A stretch of 34,305 nt of DNA, from contig CALGTV010000088.1 of the NCBI GenBank assembly GCA_937902395.1, positions 1 to 34,305 on the forward strand, in the 5' to 3' direction. Under the pieces are notes generated by a model. The model worked only from the letters and a program-made list of their open reading frames with translations, made no database searches and was not told the DNA's origin. Numbering within the stretch: the stretch's first letter is position 1; each line of letters begins with the position of its first letter. Below, piece by piece: positions 30,118 through 34,305 of this stretch. The position numbers and the translations under genes were made by a program. Origin of the DNA: an uncultured Ruminococcus sp. GTDB lineage: Bacteria > Bacillota > Clostridia > Oscillospirales > Ruminococcaceae.

Positions 30118-30759
30118 ATGTATATAAACGCACAAATGGTAAACAATGAGCCTGACAACATGGCAAAAAATGCTGTCGAAATGAAGAAAATAAAAAAATT
30201 CAGCAATATCTCCTTTATAGTATATGCTGTGGTACTTCTGCTTTATGCGCTCTGTTTTACCATAATTGCATTTTTTGAGGATTCAAACACGCTAATATAT
30301 CTTATTGATATATATTTGCTTAAATTATCAACCCTTTTCTGTGGATTAATGGCAAACTACAAGAAAAATAACACATTTGCCTTTACCGCTATTATTTTAC
30401 AGCTTGTAAGCACAATTATGGCTCATGCTTCCGCTAATATTACCCCCGACTTAGGCACAGGACGCTCACCGAATACTGCTATGCTTGTATTTGTAGCCGT
30501 ATATTGCGTTATGAATATTATTAACAACTCAAAGTACGAATTTCTCAAAACACAGCCGGGATTCCCTCATTTCAATGAGCGCCGATTCAATCAGGATTTC
30601 GAAACAAAACAGCGGGAAATAAAGGACGAATTCCAGCAAAATTATGACCGTCTCAAAAAAACAGCTACAGATGAAATGGGCGATATCTCAAAGGCTACGC
30701 CCAACGACCTTATGTCAAAGCAATATATTGACGACGACATGGAAATGGATTCAATATGA
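30118..30759 (+). CDS. Membrane protein, unknown function (first paralogue)
   Basis: A 213-residue protein with four hydrophobic segments (about 32-58, 65-82, 88-104 and 118-136) followed by a charged C-terminal cytoplasmic tail of about 70 residues. The tail has the motif 'TQPGFPHFNERRFNQDFETK' and a coiled-coil-like stretch. The next gene encodes a paralogue and overlaps it by four bases (ATGA), so they are probably partners. No family name is recalled. The ribosome binding site is weak (AAGAAGTG), so translation may depend on coupling or start elsewhere. Confidence 0.75.
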   Translation: MYINAQMVNNEPDNMAKNAVEMKKIKKFSNISFIVYAVVLLLYALCFTIIAFFEDSNTLIYLIDIYLLKLSTLFCGLMANYKKNNTFAFTAIILQLVSTIMAHASANITPDLGTGRSPNTAMLVFVAVYCVMNIINNSKYEFLKTQPGFPHFNERRFNQDFETKQREIKDEFQQNYDRLKKTATDEMGDISKATPNDLMSKQYIDDDMEMDSI

Positions 30760-31388
30760 GTATATTCTCAACAAGTGAAAAATCAGAATTTCAGAAAAAC
30801 CGTGATATACTCAAATCCTGCAAAAGAATTGATTTAATTATGTGTATCGCGTATTTTGCGACATGTTTTCCAGTAGCTGCAATATCATTTTTTAGAGGAT
30901 TTATTTTCGGACTTGAAACGCTGATTCTCTTATTTTTCGGAATTCTTGCAAATATAGCTGTATTTTTCCTCGGCTACTGGGGCTGTTACAGAAAAAATAT
31001 CGCTTATTCTATTGCCGCAGCTGTTGTTGCTATGGTATCGGGTATAGTATGTACCGTCCTTGACGCTGCATTAGGTGAAGCTCTGATTCTCGTTTCAACT
31101 TCAATGGTAGGAGGATTCAATATCGGAACAGCGATGTTTTCAGGATTGCTTATAGTACTTAATATGTATAATATCAAGCGGTACAACTATCTTGAAGAAC
31201 AGCCCGGTTTCCCGTATTTCAACGATTTAATTGAAAAGCAGAAAGAGGAACGTCGGCAATTTGAAATTAAAAGCGAATACGAAAAAACCTATGAGCGTGT
31301 ATCTAACAATAAAGTTAAAAAAATAAGCGAAAACAGATACAGATATGTTATGGATTCCACAAAACCCACGCACATGGACGAAATATAG
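30756..31388 (+). CDS. Membrane protein, unknown function (second paralogue)
   Basis: A 210-residue protein with the same plan as its upstream neighbour: about four hydrophobic segments (24-47, 51-72, 83-105 and 112-133) and a charged tail bearing 'EQPGFPYFND' and 'KSEYEKTYERVSNN'. The shared QPGFPxFN motif directly after the last membrane segment shows a tandem duplication. Function unknown; a hetero-oligomer is plausible. Start ATG 30756 overlaps the upstream stop. Confidence 0.77.
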   Translation: MSIFSTSEKSEFQKNRDILKSCKRIDLIMCIAYFATCFPVAAISFFRGFIFGLETLILLFFGILANIAVFFLGYWGCYRKNIAYSIAAAVVAMVSGIVCTVLDAALGEALILVSTSMVGGFNIGTAMFSGLLIVLNMYNIKRYNYLEEQPGFPYFNDLIEKQKEERRQFEIKSEYEKTYERVSNNKVKKISENRYRYVMDSTKPTHMDEI

Positions 31389-31412
31389 AGATTTTCTACA
31401 GTCATTTTTCTA

Positions 31413-31435
31413 TTAGGGGATATTATATCCCCTAA
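31413..31435. terminator. Palindromic hairpin after the paralogue pair
   Basis: Perfect 11-base arms TTAGGGGATAT/ATATCCCCTAA around a single centre base, 25 bases after the stop codon. The tail is AT-rich without a T run, so it is a probable but weak terminator. Confidence 0.55.
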
Positions 31436-31472
31436 TCTATATAATTAAATAAAAAAAATATATCCAAACCCC

Positions 31473-31501
31473 TTGACTTTTTTGAATTTTAGCTGTATAA
31501 T
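31473..31501 (+). promoter_or_regulatory. Promoter of the tRNA unit
   Basis: TTGACT at 31473-31478, 17 bases, TATAAT at 31496-31501. Start near 31508, 8 bases before the mature tRNA-Leu. Confidence 0.82.
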
Positions 31502-31515
31502 ATTATATGTACTTT

Positions 31516-31600
31516 GCGAGTGTGCTGGAATAGGCAGACAGGCACGTTTGAGGGGCGTGTGTCGAAGGACGTATGGGTTCAAGTCCCATTACTCGCACCA
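31516..31600 (+). tRNA. tRNA-Leu (anticodon GAG)
   Basis: An 85-base class II tRNA. Acceptor stem GCGAGTG pairs with TACTCGC (one G-T), followed by A and an encoded CCA. The anticodon stem CACGT/GCGTG encloses TTGAGGG with GAG at 31550-31552. A variable arm of long type and the T loop GGTTCAAGT are present. It reads CUC and CUU. Confidence 0.95.
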
Positions 31601-31608
31601 TAGACGAC

Positions 31609-31637
31609 GATAAGAAAGATTTTATATCTTTCTTATC
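31609..31637 (+). other. Hairpin between the two tRNAs
   Basis: Perfect 12-base-pair stem GATAAGAAAGAT/ATCTTTCTTATC with a 5-base loop, 8 bases after tRNA-Leu. It may guide processing of a dicistronic tRNA precursor or partly end transcription; no second promoter is obvious before tRNA-Ser. Confidence 0.5.
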
Positions 31638-31672
31638 TCATCTATAAAGCAAAATAATCCCTCATAGATAAT

Positions 31673-31764
31673 GGACAGGTGGCTGAGCTGGTCTAAGGCG
31701 CACGACTGGAACTCGTGTATACGTTAATAGCGTATCGAGGGTTCGAATCCCTCCCTGTCCGCCA
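31673..31764 (+). tRNA. tRNA-Ser (anticodon GGA)
   Basis: A 92-base class II tRNA. Acceptor GGACAGG pairs with CCTGTCC, followed by discriminator G and encoded CCA. Anticodon stem CACGA/TCGTG encloses CTGGAAC with GGA at 31708-31710. Long variable arm, T loop GGTTCGAAT. It reads UCC and UCU. Confidence 0.95.
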
Positions 31765-31770
31765 TATTGA

Positions 31771-31800
31771 AAAAGAACCCGAATTTTTTCGGGTTCTTTT
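31771..31800 (+). terminator. Terminator of the tRNA unit
   Basis: Perfect 13-base-pair stem (AAAAGAACCCGAA/TTCGGGTTCTTTT) with a TTTT loop and further T, six bases after tRNA-Ser. Confidence 0.92.
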
Positions 31801-31823
31801 TTGCATATTTGAAAGGAGACATT

Positions 31824-34190
31824 ATGACTACAGAAGTAATTGCTATTGCACTGGGTGTTATCATACTTGCAGCGCTGACTATAACAGCATTTATCACCAC
31901 AGGAGATATGGAAAACCCACGGCTAAAAAAGCTGAAAAATAAAATGCCCTTTATCACCTGCATATTCACAGTGGCTTCTGCATTGCTGACAATACTCGAT
32001 ATATCCAATATTCTCAGCTGCGGCGGATATAAACTGCTCCCCATGTGGTGCACACTGTTCGGGATAGTTCTGATGCTGTTTATGCAGTTCAGCAAAAAAA
32101 TACCCGAAAAATTTGCGAAAACAACTCGTTTTTCTGTCCGTGCCCTTGCTGTATGCACACTTCTGGAGCTTCTGGTTTTCAACTTTAACTCCGCACATCT
32201 TTCATTCAGCGACTATACTGAAACCGTTCTTGATATAAACACTGCCACAGTTGAAAATTTTGATACCGCCGCTGGAACGAATATTGAAAGCGGCACATCA
32301 TCTATTGAATTCAAGGGAATTAATGTGCCCGTTGGTACTGTAAGCTTTGAAGCTGAATCAAGCACAAAAGGCTATGTAAATTTCAATATAAGCATGACCG
32401 ACGAAACGCACAGCGCATACTACAGAGAAAATATTGCTTCTGCTCAGGTTATTGACAACAACAAGCGCAGTGAAACAGTTCCCTGCAATTTCTCAGGAAC
32501 GGTTTACGATATAAAATTTACATTTGAGACTAATATTGACGAAACCGTAACTCTGACCTCTATCACTCTGAATAAGCCTATAATGCTTCATTTCTCATTT
32601 GTAAGATTCCTTTTCTTCTTCCTCGGAGCTGTATTTATTCATCTCCTTGCCTCTTCTGAATTCTTCAAGCGCAGTTATGGCGAAAATCGCAGAGCAATTA
32701 CTGTTATTGCGCGGATATTCCTGATTCTGCTTATTGCAGTTTCTTTCTGGATTTCATATGCTTCAAGAGGAGGAAGCTACAGTATCTTAGAAGATTTTAA
32801 TTCCACTGAGGGAAATCAGATTACTCAGGATATTGTTGACGCTTTTGCAGACGGCAAAGTCACAATGAATATAGAAATGAATGATAAGCTTCTTGCTCTG
32901 GAAAATCCCTATGATAAAAGCCAGCGTGAAGCTGAACAGATAGGCTATTATCTCTGGGACCACCTGCTTTTTGAGGGCGAATATTACTCCTATTACGGTA
33001 TTGCTCCTGTTCTTACGCTGTTTCTCCCCTATCATCTCATGACAGGCTATTACTTCCCGTCGGTATGGGCTGTATGGCTGTTCGGTGCATTTGGAATATA
33101 CTTCCTTGCAAAATTCTATTTCTGCTTTATAAACAAATTCTTTCGCGATACACGTTCATCTCTTGTATTACTGGGATTCATTACACTGGAGCTTTCCAGC
33201 GGAATCTTCCTCTGCTATAATGTACCGAATTTCTATGAAATCGCACAGTCATCGGGATTCCTCTGCACAACAGCAGGTGCATATTATTTGATGCGCTCCA
33301 ACGTTATCGGCGGCGGAAATATAAGAAACAGCAGTCTTGCTCTTTCTGGTATATGGCTAAGCCTTGCGGTACTGTGCCGCCCTACTCTTGCGGTATATTG
33401 CGTAGCCGCTCTGCTGTTCATATATGCAGGATTAAAAAAGAAAAAGTCCGCATACACTGAAAAAAGCGGCTCAAAGGTTAAGTATTACACTCCTTACATC
33501 CTCTGCGCGATTCTCCCCTTTGCTGTAATCGGCTCAATTCAGATGATTTACAATTATATGCGTTTCGGCAATCCCTTTGATTTCGGAATACAATATTCTC
33601 TTACAATCAACGACTTCACATCAACAGAATATCACACACATCTTGCCGCAATAGGATTTTTCAATTATCTTCTTGCAATCCCGAAATTCAGCAATAACTT
33701 TCCATTCCTTACGCATGGAGATGTATATCTTTTCAATCCTCAGGGATATTATTTCATTGCAACTCATTCCGCATTGGGACTCCTCTGGAAAGCACTGCCA
33801 ATTCTTGCATATGGCAAATTTCTAAAAGCATATCGCACCAGCGAAAGCAAGGATAAGAAGCTTTATACACTGCTGATTCTGGCAGTATGTATCATATGCC
33901 CATTTGTAATTATAGCATCAATCTGGGAAAGCGGATATGGCGCAAGATACTGCGTGGACTTTGCATGGCAGATTATTATAGGTGCACTGGCAATTGCATT
34001 TATTATCTATAACAAATGCTGCAAGAATACACAAGTGCATCTTAATAAGCTGATGATAGCGGCAACAGTTGTGTGCTTCGTTCTCAATTTTGCCCATACT
34101 TACACATGGATGGAACCTGCCACAGACCTTGGAGCAGTATTCCAGTCAGATGTACTTTCATTCGCAAGAATTTTTGAATTCTGGAAATAA
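31824..34190 (+). CDS. Large polytopic membrane protein, GT-C-like
   Basis: A 788-residue protein with about 12-13 hydrophobic segments. Four lie within the first 120 residues. A non-hydrophobic, beta-rich region of about 130 residues (about 125-255) should be extracytoplasmic. The rest is membrane-embedded, with a loop carrying 'YLWDHLLFEGEYYSYYGIAPVLTLFLPYHLMTG' and later 'NYMRFGNPFDFGIQYSLT'. The layout of many segments plus an extracytoplasmic sugar- or lipid-facing loop suggests a GT-C-type glycosyltransferase or related lipid-linked-sugar enzyme, but I do not see a diagnostic DxD/DE motif near the first loop, so the function remains open. ATG 31824 follows AAAGGAG by 7 bases; the longer frame from 31767 runs into the tRNA terminator and is rejected. 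Confidence 0.78.
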   Translation: MTTEVIAIALGVIILAALTITAFITTGDMENPRLKKLKNKMPFITCIFTVASALLTILDISNILSCGGYKLLPMWCTLFGIVLMLFMQFSKKIPEKFAKTTRFSVRALAVCTLLELLVFNFNSAHLSFSDYTETVLDINTATVENFDTAAGTNIESGTSSIEFKGINVPVGTVSFEAESSTKGYVNFNISMTDETHSAYYRENIASAQVIDNNKRSETVPCNFSGTVYDIKFTFETNIDETVTLTSITLNKPIMLHFSFVRFLFFFLGAVFIHLLASSEFFKRSYGENRRAITVIARIFLILLIAVSFWISYASRGGSYSILEDFNSTEGNQITQDIVDAFADGKVTMNIEMNDKLLALENPYDKSQREAEQIGYYLWDHLLFEGEYYSYYGIAPVLTLFLPYHLMTGYYFPSVWAVWLFGAFGIYFLAKFYFCFINKFFRDTRSSLVLLGFITLELSSGIFLCYNVPNFYEIAQSSGFLCTTAGAYYLMRSNVIGGGNIRNSSLALSGIWLSLAVLCRPTLAVYCVAALLFIYAGLKKKKSAYTEKSGSKVKYYTPYILCAILPFAVIGSIQMIYNYMRFGNPFDFGIQYSLTINDFTSTEYHTHLAAIGFFNYLLAIPKFSNNFPFLTHGDVYLFNPQGYYFIATHSALGLLWKALPILAYGKFLKAYRTSESKDKKLYTLLILAVCIICPFVIIASIWESGYGARYCVDFAWQIIIGALAIAFIIYNKCCKNTQVHLNKLMIAATVVCFVLNFAHTYTWMEPATDLGAVFQSDVLSFARIFEFWK

Positions 34191-34217
34191 AGTTACAATA
34201 AGATAATTTTAAGGGGA

Positions 34218-34297
34218 CGCTCTCTCTTGCAGAGCGCTTGAACGCTATGTGGGACGCTGTCCCACACCCTGCCTTGATGCCAGCGGGGGCTCCCCGC
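34218..34297. repeat. GC-rich hairpin cluster downstream of the membrane protein
   Basis: Three hairpins follow one another: CGCTCT/AGAGCG (34218-34236), GTGGGAC-GCT-GTCCCAC (34249-34265) and GCGGGG-GCT-CCCCGC (34283-34297). Two share a GCT loop. The block is far more GC-rich than the preceding gene and looks like an interspersed intergenic element cut by the window edge. It may also stop transcription of the gene at 31824. Confidence 0.55.
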
Positions 34298-34305
34298 CGC
34301 TGTCT

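Noticed and set aside
31609..31637. T-box or riboswitch between the tRNAs
   Set aside because: It is a simple 12-base-pair hairpin without T-box or aptamer motifs.
31767..31823. N-terminal extension of the membrane protein from 31767
   Set aside because: It would be translated from inside the terminator hairpin, while a good ribosome binding site precedes ATG 31824.
31715..31942. 75-codon open frame
   Set aside because: It overlaps tRNA-Ser, the tRNA terminator and the start of the large membrane protein gene.

Overview
The window looks like a chromosomal segment of an anaerobic, cellulosome-forming Ruminococcus (R. flavefaciens or a close relative). This is an inference from gene content. 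Three secreted proteins carry C-terminal or internal dockerins on Thr- or Asn-rich linkers. One of them is a 1313-residue xylan-degrading enzyme with GH11, CBM22, GH10, dockerin, CBM22 and CE4 modules. The left edge holds a trimeric NADH-linked [FeFe]-hydrogenase operon. Base composition is moderately AT-rich, ribosome binding sites are strong GGAGG types, and many promoters are close to the TTGACA-17-TATAAT consensus.

Layout. Positions 1-2570 (minus strand) are hydC-hydB-hydA, with hydA cut by the window edge. An AT-rich gap with a strong dyad follows, then a plus-strand pair (a DUF4250-like small protein and an InlB-repeat dockerin protein). From 5154 to 13632 there are two related cytoplasmic sensors (sugar-binding-protein-like domain plus GGDEF), a long solute-binding lipoprotein, and a VanY-type D,D-carboxypeptidase lipoprotein. 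From 13814 to 18597 runs a plus-strand cluster of rlmB, a membrane protein with the architecture of a P1B-ATPase but without its catalytic motifs, and a LytR-CpsA-Psr protein. A class I aminotransferase (minus), a transglutaminase-like dockerin protein (plus) and the large xylanase/esterase (minus) follow. Positions 26425-29507 (minus) hold a zinc-ribbon protein, pyrimidine-nucleoside phosphorylase and a four-gene operon of small proteins ending in a BofA-family protein. Positions 29599-31388 (plus) hold a phosphodiesterase and two paralogous membrane proteins. Next come tRNA-Leu(GAG), tRNA-Ser(GGA) and a large polytopic membrane protein. The window ends in a GC-rich hairpin cluster.

How the parts fit. 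The dockerin proteins would be exported and attached to a cohesin scaffold to attack acetylated xylan and associated material. The solute-binding lipoprotein and the two GGDEF sensors may link sugar sensing to cyclic-dinucleotide signalling. The hydrogenase would dispose of reductant from sugar fermentation. The LCP protein and the VanY-like peptidase belong to envelope assembly and remodelling.

The most unusual items are the degenerate P-type ATPase, the pair of sugar-binding-protein/GGDEF sensors, the solute-binding protein with a large extra N-terminal half, the uncharacterised BofA operon, and several sharp palindromes at promoters. No CRISPR array, insertion sequence, prophage or rRNA gene was seen.
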